A DNA stretch of 64,000 nt from Archivesica marissinica (Eukaryota > Mollusca > Bivalvia > Venerida > Vesicomyidae), in the NCBI GenBank assembly GCA_014843695.1, contig CM026400.1, positions 16,816,294-16,880,293 on the forward strand, given 5' to 3'. The notes below the pieces were generated by a model. It was given only the letters and a program-made list of their open reading frames with translations. It had not been told where the DNA came from and did no database searches. This document shows positions 9,895-20,525 of the stretch, in pieces. Position numbers and translations under genes: made by a program. Each line of letters begins with the position of its first letter. The first letter of the stretch is position 1.

Positions 9895-10748
9895 TGGAAG
9901 ATTTCTATATAACCCTTATGAGTGATAGTTCTTTAAATATATATCCTAATAATACAGTAGCAGAATTTAGATGTAATTTAGTTAAACCTATAAACCTAAA
10001 TAAAGAAGAATGGCGGGTAGCCCTAACTGAAATCACCTATCCAGGGGCTATATTAATTGTTATAGAAGGTGAACAACATTTTGAGCTTACATTACCTGAT
10101 AATATAGAAGTTTTAGAACCAGGACCTTATAGAGGTACTATACCTCTAGGTTTCTATGATACACCTTTACAATTTATGCAAATGATAAATGCTTGTATAA
10201 AAGATATATTAGATCGTGTAATTAAAATAAATATAAATAGTATACTTGAATCAGATGATGTACTTCAAATATTACTTAAATTTCGTAGTAGTAATAGTGT
10301 ATGCGAATTATATACAATTCCTGCAAAGGTTAATATAGGTTTAACGTTTCATCCTAATATATGTAGAAAATTAGGTTTTTTAAATGCTACTACAAATTAT
10401 ATTTTACATCCTATAGATATAGAACCATCTCCTTTTAAAGAACCTGTTAATCTATTAATTAATGATAGTTCTATATATGTTTACATAGATATTATAGAGC
10501 CTGTAATAATATCTGATGGTGAAGAACAATTACTACGTGTTTTACCTTTTAAAGTTAAAAATAATGTTAATCTTTATAGTACTAATGAATTTCAACATGA
10601 TCAATATATAAAAATAAATCGTAATCGTATAGATGAAATATCTGTCAATATAAAAAACGTTTTAGGTAATAATATTCATTTCCATGATGGTAAGTGTATA
10701 CTAACATTACATTTTATAAGAGACGATATATTTAATAATTTCGTATAA
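9894..10748 (+). CDS. Minor capsid (penton-like) protein, copy A
   Basis: Intact 284-aa ORF. It starts with MEDFYITL and has the beta-rich pattern with EWRVALTEITYP expected for the single-jelly-roll penton-like minor capsid protein of Polintons. The C-terminal part has EEQLLRVLPF and a closing beta strand. Its start overlaps the stop of the upstream membrane gene (TAATG) and its stop overlaps the next ATG by one base, so it belongs to one late operon-like unit. It is clearly paralogous to the following gene. Identification rests on family pattern and position beside the major capsid gene. Confidence 0.75.
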   Translation: MEDFYITLMSDSSLNIYPNNTVAEFRCNLVKPINLNKEEWRVALTEITYPGAILIVIEGEQHFELTLPDNIEVLEPGPYRGTIPLGFYDTPLQFMQMINACIKDILDRVIKININSILESDDVLQILLKFRSSNSVCELYTIPAKVNIGLTFHPNICRKLGFLNATTNYILHPIDIEPSPFKEPVNLLINDSSIYVYIDIIEPVIISDGEEQLLRVLPFKVKNNVNLYSTNEFQHDQYIKINRNRIDEISVNIKNVLGNNIHFHDGKCILTLHFIRDDIFNNFV

Positions 10749-11911
10749 TGGAACGTTCTGAAAATTTCTATATTACATTAGATAGTCAACGTATTAAATT
10801 TAAATCTGAACAGGATAATAATGCTGATTTTAAAGTCTCTATACCTAATGGTATAACTCTAAGTAATGATAAAAAATTGGAAGTAGGTTTAGTTGATGGT
10901 ATTATACCTAATAAAGTATTTAACATTACAGATTCAAACAATACATTTTTTTTAGTTATTAGAAATCCTCGATACCCCCAACGTTTAATAAGTGGTTACA
11001 AGAGTATATCAATATATAATGATTATTTTTTTTATGATTCTCAAAGGAATCGTAAAATGAATTATAATTATAGATATGTCATGTTTTATCATTATAAAAT
11101 CATAAAAGATGTTAATCATGAATTTTTATCTGATTTTTTCCCAGATGATCATCTAGATGATGAAAAATTTGCTATCAAATATGGTGTAAAACGAAGTTTT
11201 ATGGGGCCTAAGGATAATAATATTTCTAATAAATATTATGATAATATTTGTACATTATTACCATTTAAAATACCTATTGGAGTTTATAATGATTATAAAA
11301 TCTTAACAAGTATTATGGAAGATAGCTGGAATAAAATGTTTAGTACTTTGTGGGCATCTACAAAATATAATCTTTGGAAAGCATCATCTAGTGCTTGGGA
11401 TATTGGTGTATCTTTATCTTGGGAATATAACCATAATCCTTATTATATGTATTATAAGAAAAAATCATTATCTTTAGTATCAAATATTCCAGAAAATTTA
11501 GGAATCCTTGTACCTACATTATTAGGTAATATGTTAGGTATCGATTCAAGTCAAGAAGTTATTAGTGTACGTAATAAACCTCATTATTTTGCATTCCCTA
11601 AAATGGATTGTTTTGTTCATGAACCATATTTGTATTTAGGTCTTACAAACCTATATGTATATACAAATATTATAGATTTTAGTATAGTAGGATCTGGACA
11701 ATCACAATTACTAAGACAATTTACATATAATCAAGCTCCTAATGTAACTACTCATAAAAGTATACAATTTAAACATATACATTATTTACCGATTACTGAT
11801 AAACGTATAAATGATATATATATATTTATACGTAATGAATTAGGTGAACCTATTCATTTAACTGGTGATGTTTGTATAGTTAGGTTAGAATTTCGTAGAA
11901 GACCATTATGA
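10748..11911 (+). CDS. Minor capsid (penton-like) protein, enlarged copy B
   Basis: Intact 387-aa ORF. It shares the N-terminal FYITL and KLEVGLVDGIIP pattern with copy A. It also shares the C-terminal block: VYTNIID, SQLLRQF, the KRINDIYIFIRNELGEPI strand region and a closing LEFRRR. A central insertion rich in Tyr, Trp and Lys (about residues 75-240) makes it 100 residues longer. The two proteins probably arose by tandem duplication and may form heteromeric or alternative vertices. The stop overlaps the next ATG (ATGA, 11908-11911). Confidence 0.7.
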   Translation: MERSENFYITLDSQRIKFKSEQDNNADFKVSIPNGITLSNDKKLEVGLVDGIIPNKVFNITDSNNTFFLVIRNPRYPQRLISGYKSISIYNDYFFYDSQRNRKMNYNYRYVMFYHYKIIKDVNHEFLSDFFPDDHLDDEKFAIKYGVKRSFMGPKDNNISNKYYDNICTLLPFKIPIGVYNDYKILTSIMEDSWNKMFSTLWASTKYNLWKASSSAWDIGVSLSWEYNHNPYYMYYKKKSLSLVSNIPENLGILVPTLLGNMLGIDSSQEVISVRNKPHYFAFPKMDCFVHEPYLYLGLTNLYVYTNIIDFSIVGSGQSQLLRQFTYNQAPNVTTHKSIQFKHIHYLPITDKRINDIYIFIRNELGEPIHLTGDVCIVRLEFRRRPL

Positions 11912-12302
11912 ATATACCTGTGTATAGAGGTCGTGTTAGACAACGTGGCTATGGTTTAGCATTACACTAAAAACTGTAGGCAGTAATCTTATACCATATT
12001 TAGTCGATAATATGGCTAGTACTTTAATCAATGAAGTTACCAGTGGTGTACATGATGTAATAAAACAGCCATAAACATGTTGCTAAAAAAGGGGTAAAAA
12101 TGTACTTACACATGTTACAAATAAATTATTAAAAGATTTGAAAGAAGATAAATTAATGACTGCTCTAACTGGTAATAAAACTAAAAGTATAAAGGGACTT
12201 ATTAACATAAATAAAGTTCAGTCTGGTTCAGGACATAGAAAACGTTGTAACGATCATTCTTTTAAAACAGTTAAAAAACGACGTTTAGATTATTTCGATT
12301 AA
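11908..12302 (+). pseudogene. Basic pX-like virion core protein, frameshifted
   Basis: Begins with a short frame containing YRGRVRQRGYG, a typical opening of Polinton pX-like proteins, and stops after 20 codons. Homologous-looking sequence resumes in a second frame (LIPYLVDNMAS) and again in a third frame that ends with a glycine-serine stretch, a basic cluster (HRKRC) and KKRRLDYFD before TAA at 12300-12302. At least two frameshifts, at about 11,960 and 12,060-12,100, are needed. Probably a DNA-condensing or vertex-associated component in intact relatives. Confidence 0.65.
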
Positions 12303-12315
12303 TAAAAATATAAAT

Positions 12316-13570
12316 ATGATTACAGGTTCTACTTTATGTAATAAAGGGGAGTTGGACCTCTATAGTATACCTCCAATACTTACAACAATGGATAGAGCTT
12401 TTATTACTGAACATCAACCATTAGTTAGTCCTGGTGATAATACAGCACCTATTGAATTTATAATTCCTAGGCAAACTGAAAAATGGACAGATCTTATGGA
12501 TCTAGAATTAAACCTTAAAATTCAAATGCTTAAGGGTAATGGTGATCCAATTGTTGATGCAAATAATGTATCTATTATAGATAATCCATTACATTCTTAC
12601 AGAGCTTATTTTGAAACTTTATGTGGTTCTAGTGAAAATGAACAAAATATGTTAAAAGATACACAAATGTGGTCAAAAGCTCAAAAAGATGGTTTACGTA
12701 ATTATACTGTTCAAGATGGTGCTGACGCTATTGTTAGTGGCCAAAGTTCTATAGAGAGTCATGACAATTTAATAAAACAACATATAGTAGAATTACAAGG
12801 AAAATTACATACAGATATTACCAGACAATCTACCTAATATGTGTGAATTAAAAATTAGATTAGTTAGATCTTCTCCAGCTTTTTATATGATAGGTGACGA
12901 TTCAGTAGACTTAGGTGCTAAAATAAAAATTATTAAAGCAGTATTGAAAGTACGTACAGTATCTTTAGATCCTAATGTATGGATATCTTTAAATAATGCA
13001 CTTAGATCTGCACCTATGAAAATACCTATTAAACGTGTTGATATTAATGTATTTACTGTTATGAATGGTCTAGTATCTAAAATAGAATCAAATCTAATAC
13101 ATGGTCAAATCCCAAAAAGAATTATTATAGGTCAAGTTAGAAACTCTGTAATGAATGGATCTAAAACTGAATCACCATTTTCATTTGAACATTTTGATAT
13201 CTCTAAATTAAAAATTACTGTTAATGGTACTAGTATAGATGCTAATCCATTAAAAATGAATTTTTCTTCTAAGAATAGTGAAGTATGTCAAAGTTATAGA
13301 TCTTTTTGGAAAGGTCTTGGTATAGAACATGGTAAAGATCTTTATGTATTTCCAATATCTGTATATAAAGCAAACCATACTTTATGGGCTGTTGATTTTA
13401 CACCCGATTTAGGATGTGAAGAAGGTCATCTTCATCCTATTAAAAATGGTAATATAGAATTTGATATGGAATGGTCAAAACCTCTACCAGTACCTATAAA
13501 TGTTATTGTTTATGCTGAATATGATGATATGATTATGATCGATGGTCTACGTAATGTTATTACATCTTAA
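12316..13570 (+). pseudogene. Major capsid protein (double jelly-roll, hexon-like), one frameshift
   Basis: Main shell protein. The first frame (12316-12837) and second frame (from about 12,820 to 13570) together give about 415 residues. The first part has FIIPRQTEKWTDLMDLELN; the second has ELKIRLVRSS just after the junction, a pattern I associate with Polinton/adintovirus capsids (C. elegans F54H12.2-like). One base is gained or lost in 12,820-12,832; everything else is open. The protease starts 4 bp after the stop. A single lesion in an otherwise clean gene makes a sequencing error a real alternative. Confidence 0.85.
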
Positions 13571-13573
13571 ATT

Positions 13574-14092
13574 ATGGATACATACACTTTACAATATATT
13601 TTAGATACAATTTTTCCATCTTTAAAAGGTGTTGTATGTGCTAGAGATGAACTATTATCTATTGATAAACATTGTAAATGTTATATAGTTAATACTGATC
13701 CAATTTCTAAACCTGGTAAACATTGGGTTTTAATTTATCGTATTAATGCTCTTAAATGTTGTTATTTTGACTCATATGGTGGATATAATCCTATTGAAAA
13801 CGATATAGCTAATTTCTTAAACATTAATTGTTTAAAAGTATTTCGTAATAGAAATCGTTTTCAATCTGATTCTACTCAACTATGTGGTGTATATTGTTTA
13901 TATGTATTATATGCTATTGTACATTATAATCATACTTTTTCACATATAGTACTTAATACTTTTAGTTTTACTGACTATTTATCCAATGATATGTTACTAA
14001 CTAAATGGTTTAGACATTTTTACCATTCACTTAAACACTTGAAGAATACCGGAAAAAACATCATGTGCCAAACTTGTGTTTCAAGGATGTAG
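13574..14092 (+). CDS. Adenain-like cysteine protease
   Basis: Maturation protease that cleaves capsid and core proteins during virion assembly. The intact 172-aa ORF has H50 in GKHWVLIY, D66 in YFDSYGG, Q97 and C104 in QLCGVYC. The Q-to-C spacing of seven residues matches adenovirus protease. The length is slightly below the adenoviral enzyme. Gly-Gly motifs in the small basic proteins upstream are candidate substrates. It follows the capsid gene directly, as in most Polintons. Confidence 0.9.
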   Translation: MDTYTLQYILDTIFPSLKGVVCARDELLSIDKHCKCYIVNTDPISKPGKHWVLIYRINALKCCYFDSYGGYNPIENDIANFLNINCLKVFRNRNRFQSDSTQLCGVYCLYVLYAIVHYNHTFSHIVLNTFSFTDYLSNDMLLTKWFRHFYHSLKHLKNTGKNIMCQTCVSRM

Positions 14093-14094
14093 GA

Positions 14095-14102
14095 GGTATA
14101 TA
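14095..14102 (+). promoter_or_regulatory. TATA box for the 14164 gene
   Basis: TATATAAG right after the protease stop and about 65 bp before the ATG at 14164. It suggests that the last genes have their own promoter. Confidence 0.4.
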
Positions 14103-14163
14103 AGATGGTGTTAAACATTCACTCTTTACATTGTTTTTTGAGCTATTTAATAAGAACAGCATC

Positions 14164-14976
14164 ATGAATTCTACAACTAAATTAAATGCTGATAAAGCTG
14201 TATTAACATTTACAAGCAATATTAATATAGATGTACCTCAAGATGAAGAAATTGATGAAGTCATTATGGATATTTCAGCAAACATCAAATATCGTTTGGA
14301 TGGTAAAACAAACTGGATAAAATGTAATGAAGATGCATTCATAGAATCATAACGATTAAAATATGTGCTACTAGATGCTAACAATCAAATACTACTGTCT
14401 GAACATTTAGATGGATCTCTTGTGACACCTATAACAACAAAGACAAAAAGTGTTGGTACACAATCTACATTGGACACATATACGTGTAAAGTATGTGACT
14501 ATTTCAACAATGAACCATCAACATCTATGAATATTCAACAACAACCAAAAGTACATTTGGTTATGAATAAACAACCGACTGTACAATTTCAAGATGGCTG
14601 TATGGATACAGAACAAGATGTTATATTTGTTAAGAAAGAACAACTAATATATGATGATAAAATTCATATTAAGCAAGAACCTAAAGAACCATCTTTAAGC
14701 TGGAAACATCGTCTGAATAATCTTCAACAATCATTTACAAAATCTATGGATATTAAAGCAAATACACCATGGAAAGATCGACTTGATGGACTTCACAAAT
14801 CATTCAAAAATCGTTGTACATGCCAGAAATGTAAACCTACGCATCTAAATTCAAAATCATGGACAAATAGAATTCAACAAATAAAGAAACATAACAAATA
14901 TATTGATGCTGAAAAACGTATTCAGAAGAAACAACTACTAAGACGTAGTTCAAGAATAGCCGCTAAACGAAATTAA
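14164..14976 (+). pseudogene. Unknown protein with three W-x-x-R repeats, in-frame stop
   Basis: ATG at 14164. A TAA at 14350-14352 splits an otherwise continuous same-frame ORF that runs to 14976. The second part has no ATG for 55 codons, so one interrupted gene of about 270 codons is the best reading; stop readthrough is an alternative. The N-terminal part is acidic and probably beta-rich. A Cys pair (CKVC) follows. The C-terminal half holds three similar units, SWKHRLNNLQQSF, PWKDRLDGLHKSF and SWTNRIQQIKK, then a strongly basic end (RRSSRIAAKRN). A nuclear or DNA-binding regulator is possible. No family recognised. Confidence 0.55.
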
Positions 14977-15127
14977 ATAGAGTGAATGTTTTAACAAAAA
15001 CATAGTGCTTATAATACATTCCAAAAAGGAACAGTGTTATTCAATGGAACAGTGTATATAATGAAACTTTTATAACATATATGTTTTTATTATATCAACA
15101 ACTATTGTTAACAAACTGTCTTATAAT

Positions 15128-15361
15128 ATGTATTTAGGACCTAAAATGAACATTGAATGTTTATTAAGACATTTTCTTTCTAAAAATAATTTAACATTTG
15201 TTCATAAAGATAATATACACTCTATGTGTATAACTATATGTATCAGATATGATTATTGGATTTTAATCTATAATAATTATATAAATAAATTCTATTTAAC
15301 ATTTGATGTAAATTTTATTAATGTTCTTGATGTTTTTCTCTATAAACATTCTATTAAATAA
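15128..15361 (+). CDS. Hypothetical viral protein, 77 aa
   Basis: Last ORF of the block; ATG at 15128. Rich in aromatic residues, Ile and Asn, and without a recognised motif. TATATAA lies at about 15,054, and a 10-bp repeat GGAACAGTGT occurs at 15028 and 15046 in front of it. It could be a real late gene or a decayed remnant. Confidence 0.4.
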   Translation: MYLGPKMNIECLLRHFLSKNNLTFVHKDNIHSMCITICIRYDYWILIYNNYINKFYLTFDVNFINVLDVFLYKHSIK

Positions 15362-15526
15362 TATGTTTTTTATTATACAATCAAAAAAAATTACATGCTT
15401 ACTCTTTTATATATGTGCATGTTTACTCATATATGTTTTTATATTTAATCTGCGTTAGACAATAGTCTATTGGAAATAAAAAAAAATTCTATGAAAATGT
15501 CTTTATTTATTTACTACCAAAACATT

Positions 15527-15610
15527 AGTACAGATGGGGTTCGAACCCATGAGGATATTTTTATCCATTGGATCTTAAGTCCAACGCCTTAACCACTCGG
15601 CCACTGTACT
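15527..15610 (-). tRNA. tRNA-Leu (UAA anticodon)
   Basis: An 84-nt sequence folds as a class II tRNA on the reverse strand. It has a 7-bp acceptor stem (AGTACAG/CTGTACT), a D-arm with GGCCGAGTGGTTAAGGC, anticodon stem TTGGA/TCCAA with loop CTTAAGA (anticodon TAA), a long variable arm, and a T-arm with TTCGAAC flanked by ATGGG/CCCAT. No mismatches are seen in these stems. No CCA is encoded. It lies 166 bp past the last viral ORF, still inside AT-rich sequence, so it is either viral cargo or a host gene next to the insertion. Confidence 0.93.
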
Positions 15611-16050
15611 GTCATGAATTATATTGGTTATTTACACATTAAAACCCCCACCCCCCCCTTTGGTTGGCGATATATTTATGACCTATAGTGCCTCCTTTTT
15701 AGAATGTACCGGTATGAACCCATTTTGACCCATAGTGCCTCCTTTGACTTGCCCAAGGTGCCCCCCAATACTACTTGTGTTTATTATTATTTAGTGTAAG
15801 ATATAAGATAGAAATATCATCTATATAATCCGAGTCAATTACAATCGCTACAATATGTTTCACCTATAGTTGCATTCGAGCTGTATGGAGGAACATGCAG
15901 GTATCACTATTGATTGTGGATCTCAGTTATGTCCTCGTCAACAGCACAATCAGTGAGCATGTAGCAATATTTCTCACATGTCATATACACGTTATTTCAT
16001 CTCGTGGCCAAGAAAATATGTATTTCCACTCGTGGATAACGTCACTCGAT

Positions 16051-16166
16051 GAAATAAAATCCTAGCTTACATTACTAAGCACAACTATATTACTTTACAC
16101 GTTCCGTGAAATAAAATCCTAGCTTACATTACTAAGCACAACTATATTACTTTACACGTTCATTCC
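16051..16166. repeat. 57-bp tandem duplication
   Basis: Two nearly identical copies starting GAAATAAAATCCTAGCTTAC at 16051 and 16108. Confidence 0.8.
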
Positions 16167-18796
16167 GTGAAATATAATTCGATCATTCACTGAAATAAAC
16201 AATGCCATCTTATTATTTCAATTATGTAGTTATTTTTCAGAAGCTTCCAGTTGTTACATTCGAACAATTAACAATGTAATAAACATTCACAATGTTTTAA
16301 GTATACAGCCTAATGAGAGACACTACTGCTTTTTCTATTACCTCCCTTGATAGAGAAAATCCGATTTATCCCGAACTTTATATTGGTCCCTTTGGTTAGA
16401 ATACTTTGTTATTATTGTTGTTCCTAACCGTTGCGGCAGGATAAATGTATTGTTATCAAAATCATGTTAATTAATTAATAACCAATCCTTATAGTAAAGT
16501 AACCATTGTATAATTATGGGATCTCAGTCGACATTTAATAACTTAATAATTATACGATGAGAACACGGCTGAAAATGGATTTCGTTTAATAATATTTTAT
16601 TTGCTATTTGACATTTACATTACATACATAATCATGACGAAGCATAGAAATAGCAACATGGATTGGACAACAAGTTCTAACAAACTAGTAAACTGCCCTC
16701 CCCAAGATGAAAAGGGATAGCGTGTGATGCAAAGAAACAACGATAAAAACAGATGAAACCAATTAAGAGGACCGAGGGTTTTCCGGTTTCGGTACAACCA
16801 CACCGTGTAAGATTGTTCTCCAGTGAACTATATGATTTATTGCTAGTTAAACTGATATTGGACATACATTTTGGATTAGGATTCAGAACTAAGTACCCTC
16901 TACAAGACTTGCACATTCTGTGAGAATCGTGTAATAGATGATTGAGGCATTGACAGTGTTGTAAGATTTATTTGTGTATCATTATATACATATCATAGTT
17001 AACGCGTATTGGTGAGCTGCTTCACTCTACGTAACAAACAAAGACAGATACATTGTACATAACAGTCACTCCGAATTTGTCTCCATATCGCCCGAGGTCA
17101 TGATTAAGGACCAATGAGCATGTACCTTCAAATCACTATAACGGTACCAAATTGAACGGATTATGTCGCCAGCTTAATTCGGACGGGACGGATCTTAAAC
17201 GCATAGTTAACACGTGACTACTGAGCATTAATTCTGAAATAGCCGATAGCGTCAACAATAGGACTATACTGATGAATATACAGATACGTGCACATCTCAG
17301 CTACTAGACCCCGGCACATTTTCCAAGATCCAGACAACCCAACTGGACGGACTACCGAGCGATAAAAACGCAATTTACAATAGTATAATATAAATGTGTT
17401 TATATAAGTTCTACAATGCTTAAAGTGTAGTAACTACAGTTCGCACAGGGTGTCAGTATATACGCTCAGCCGGACACCGGGTTTTAGCTAGGAGGTCATT
17501 TTCCATAACGCGCACTACAGAAGCCTGATGTTAACCAATCACAGTCGTCCTTGTCACGTGTGTGGCTTCATCCGGGAACTTCGTCATCTTTTTCTTGGAG
17601 GCAGAATCTTTGTCTGAGTATACCTTGTATCATTAATTATTATTTCCAGTTTTATTGCTATGATTTAATTTGTTGCCTAACCATCCATAACCGGAGCGTG
17701 TTGAAATAGGTCATAGGTGTTGCAAAACGCATGCGAAATATATTGCTTTGTTTACAACGCCGAGTTTGCCGCCATTTCACGAAGACAAAGGAAAAGTGGA
17801 TCAGATTGCCCGGTTATTGACATCTGCATATTGCTCACACTGATAACATATATTAACATGTCTGATGCAGCACACACACTGTCCTTGTATTAGGCCACTC
17901 GTTCATATGTCGGCTCCGTGACTGGACACAAGTTAACGACAAGCTCAATTTTAACTTTGACAAGCAACGGTTACAGGTATATCTGCACGGCATAGGAGGG
18001 GCCTATATATTAGTTTAAACATATTTTATTTTATCAATATTTACATCATGTTGTAACATTAATATACAAGAACAAATATATATATATATACAAGTTTTAT
18101 ATATTAAACAGTGTCCCCGCCCGACGTAAGTCACTGTGCAATGATATAGACATGTTCTCCAATTTGTCACCGAGTATCGTTATTTTGGATATTATTAGTA
18201 ATGATTTATGCTTACCTTACAGTTTGTATTACTATTATGCAATATGCTAGTCATTGCCTTGCTCTTGACGTCAGCCAATGTGTCATTACAGAAATGTTGC
18301 CACGCCGGGTTACTAGTAACTACAACCAACTTGTAACAGAGACTAACCACTATTTACAGTCGAACTGCGATGAACACCCATAGCTTGCATTCTGGCAACA
18401 TTCATATAATAACTTCAACTCCCGATTTCGTTCACAGTATGTTGCAGCCGATGGCGTTCACATTGCCGATTGTGGTATGGCAAAGTATTTCCGATCCATA
18501 CGTGGAGCTATCATGTCCGCCGAGAATCGCATTTAAATAGTTTTCATTTCATCATTATATATTTCAGCTACTCTCCTTTTACGGAACTACTATATCCAAG
18601 TCTTATTGTCAACTATACTACCGGATTCATCACTGCCTCCACAGACTAATGTAAAGTAATTTTCCTTACAGTTACACAACCTAATCAATGAGCACTGTTG
18701 CCAATGCAACTTGAGTCTAGCATGCGTTGTCAGCTCACATAGTCTGAAGACCGACATTTATTGTCGGCCTCTTTAGTCCGGACTTTATTGCGGCTA

Positions 18797-19000
18797 GAGT
18801 CTGGGCTTTGTTACCATCTCGCATATTCTTGAGTCTGGGCTTTATTACCATCTCGCATATTCTTGAGTCTGGGCTTTATTACCAGCTCGCATATTCGTGA
18901 GTCTGGGCTTTATTACCAGCTCGTATATTCTTGAGTCTGGGCTTTATTACAAGCTCGCATATTCTTGAATCTGACCTTTATTGCCAGCTCACATACACTT
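18797..19000. repeat. 34-bp minisatellite, about six copies
   Basis: The unit starts GAGTCTGGGCTTTATTACCA. Starts at 18797, 18831, 18865, 18899, 18933 and 18967 give a regular 34-bp period; the last copy and flanking copies are diverged. Confidence 0.85.
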
Positions 19001-19263
19001 GAGCCTAACCTTTAATGTCGGCTCTTTTAGTCTGACCTTCACTGTCGGCTAACATAATTTTGAATCTGATCTTTAGTGGTGGCTCATAAGTCTGGCCACG
19101 ACTTGTCACCTGATAAGTGTTGTATTGCGGTGATATTAACATGCGCGGTCTATCCGCATGCTTCACTACATGGTTGGTGTACATCTATATAATATGTCAT
19201 AACTTAGCAAGCAAGTTACCCATCCATAAGTACTAACACAGTAATTTGCTACTATAGTGGAGT

Positions 19264-20525
19264 ATGACATGTACCACCAAATACAATGCATATAGGCTTC
19301 ATGATCTAGCGCACCTCAGCCCACAGACACCAACGGTCCATACTCTTCTTCTTCTCGCTTGGCCTTTCAGCTGCCATATCTGCAGACCCCATACTGCGAC
19401 AGCAACTCGCTCCGGCGCTACAACCTACATCTCCATCTCCGACAGCATCTACAAGCAACCTACCTGTAATAATCCTTTATCTTGTTCGCCTGTTTGTTCT
19501 CCTGCTGCGTATGTTATATGTCCCTCTTCTGTTTCAGCTATGACTGTACCCATGGGTGACGCGCCGTGGTTGGTGGACTGTGACATGGTGGGTGTGGAGG
19601 AATTGTGCGATTCAATGTCGACCATAGCTCTCCGCTTCCGGTGCCCTCCAGTCTGGGCGTGTACACCTATGGTACAGCTACTGTCCCAGAAAGGTTAGAG
19701 ACCGCTATTTGGTCTAGACAGTGTGTCGATATGGCCAAGCTTTACTTTGGCACTACAACCGACACACTGACCATCATGCAGCCACTGTCACATCAGTCCA
19801 AAAGGCGGTTCAGCGCCAAATCACACCCATTCTTCTCTGGTCAAAGGCATTTCAACTCTATGCCTCTATCTTTACGGTCATATACCATATAAGGCCTCCC
19901 CAACGTTTCAGTATATGTCACTGATACAGTCTTTATCCCAACATTCCCCCAACTGGTAGTCGTACGACGAGAAATCCCGTACCCAACGTGCAACTAGGGA
20001 CATGCCGTGGGTTCCTGTTCATACGGAAACATACCTGTACTGCTGCATAGAGGCATACAAACAGATTCAGCCGTTTTATTTGTTTTGTTTATACAAATTT
20101 ATTTTAGCTCGATTGCGAAACAAGTTATTAAAACATATATTAATCACTCTCGAGACCTCATTCCTGGTGGAATCCATCGCCACGAGGGGGAGAGAAGAGG
20201 CAACGTGGAATTTAAATGCCTTGCCTAAGGGCACAATCGTAACTGCTCCAGCGGGGCTCGAACTCCCTTTCGCAAGCAGACCCGGCGGTTTCCACAATCA
20301 CCTTTTCAAAACAAACCATATTCCGCCTCAACCAATATGTACCGTAGAAAGGGATTATGCTGGGGGTATCACGACACAGGGTCCTGCACCAAGCAGCAGT
20401 GCAAAACGTGCACAGATGTGGCGGCTGCAGTGGTAGTCATGGTGCATCACACTGCTCCACACAATGACCAAGGCCCCAGCAGAAGGCCCCTACAAGCACA
20501 CAGCCCCATGCCACTCGATATGTAG
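19264..20525 (+). pseudogene. Gag-like remnant of a DIRS/Ngaro-type retroelement
   Basis: A GC-richer island with broken frames in the style of the gag of tyrosine-recombinase retroelements: RLETAIWSRQCVDMAKLY, then WSKAFQLYASIFTVIY in a shifted frame, then YDEKSRTQRATRDMPW with VHTETYLY. After a SINE insertion a CCCH-like zinc motif follows (CWGYHDTGSCTKQQC). The order matches DIRS-type gag, but no recombinase or reverse transcriptase follows. At least two frameshifts. Family assignment is from pattern only. Confidence 0.5.
20088..20275 (-). mobile_element. SINE family A, inserted in the gag remnant
   Basis: Reverse-oriented copy of a tRNA-derived SINE also seen at 25.9, 32.9, 59.3 and 60.8 kb. 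It has the shared core (TTGCCTAAGGGCAC on this strand) and tail (TTTTAGCTCGATTGCGAAAC), and lacks most of the tRNA-like head. It separates the gag capsid-like part from its zinc finger. Confidence 0.75.

Larger units (their letters stand above)
1..15640. mobile_element. Endogenous Polinton/Maverick (adintovirus-like) virus, left end outside window
   Basis: This block is far more AT-rich than the rest of the window and tightly packed with genes. It holds the hallmark Polinton set: protein-primed PolB, A32-like packaging ATPase, retrovirus-type integrase with chromodomain, double-jelly-roll major capsid protein, penton-like minor capsid and adenain-like protease. PolB lies near the left edge on the reverse strand; most other genes read forward. 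The right limit is placed where composition changes and a poly-C tract begins, just past a tRNA gene. The left terminus is outside the window, so terminal inverted repeats cannot be tested. Many genes carry frameshifts or stops, so this copy looks inactive unless some lesions are sequencing errors. Confidence 0.9.
15641..19263. other. Host non-coding region without recognisable genes
   Basis: Composition is more balanced than in the virus block. The few ORFs are short and random-looking. The only structure I see is two tandem repeats (listed separately) and a twice-occurring ATAGTGCCTCCTTT near 15,690 and 15,735 at the boundary with the virus block. Confidence 0.6.

Noticed and set aside
16615..16916. 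Two overlapping reverse ORFs (62 and 79 aa)
   Set aside because: No motif, no neighbour context and unremarkable composition; read as chance.
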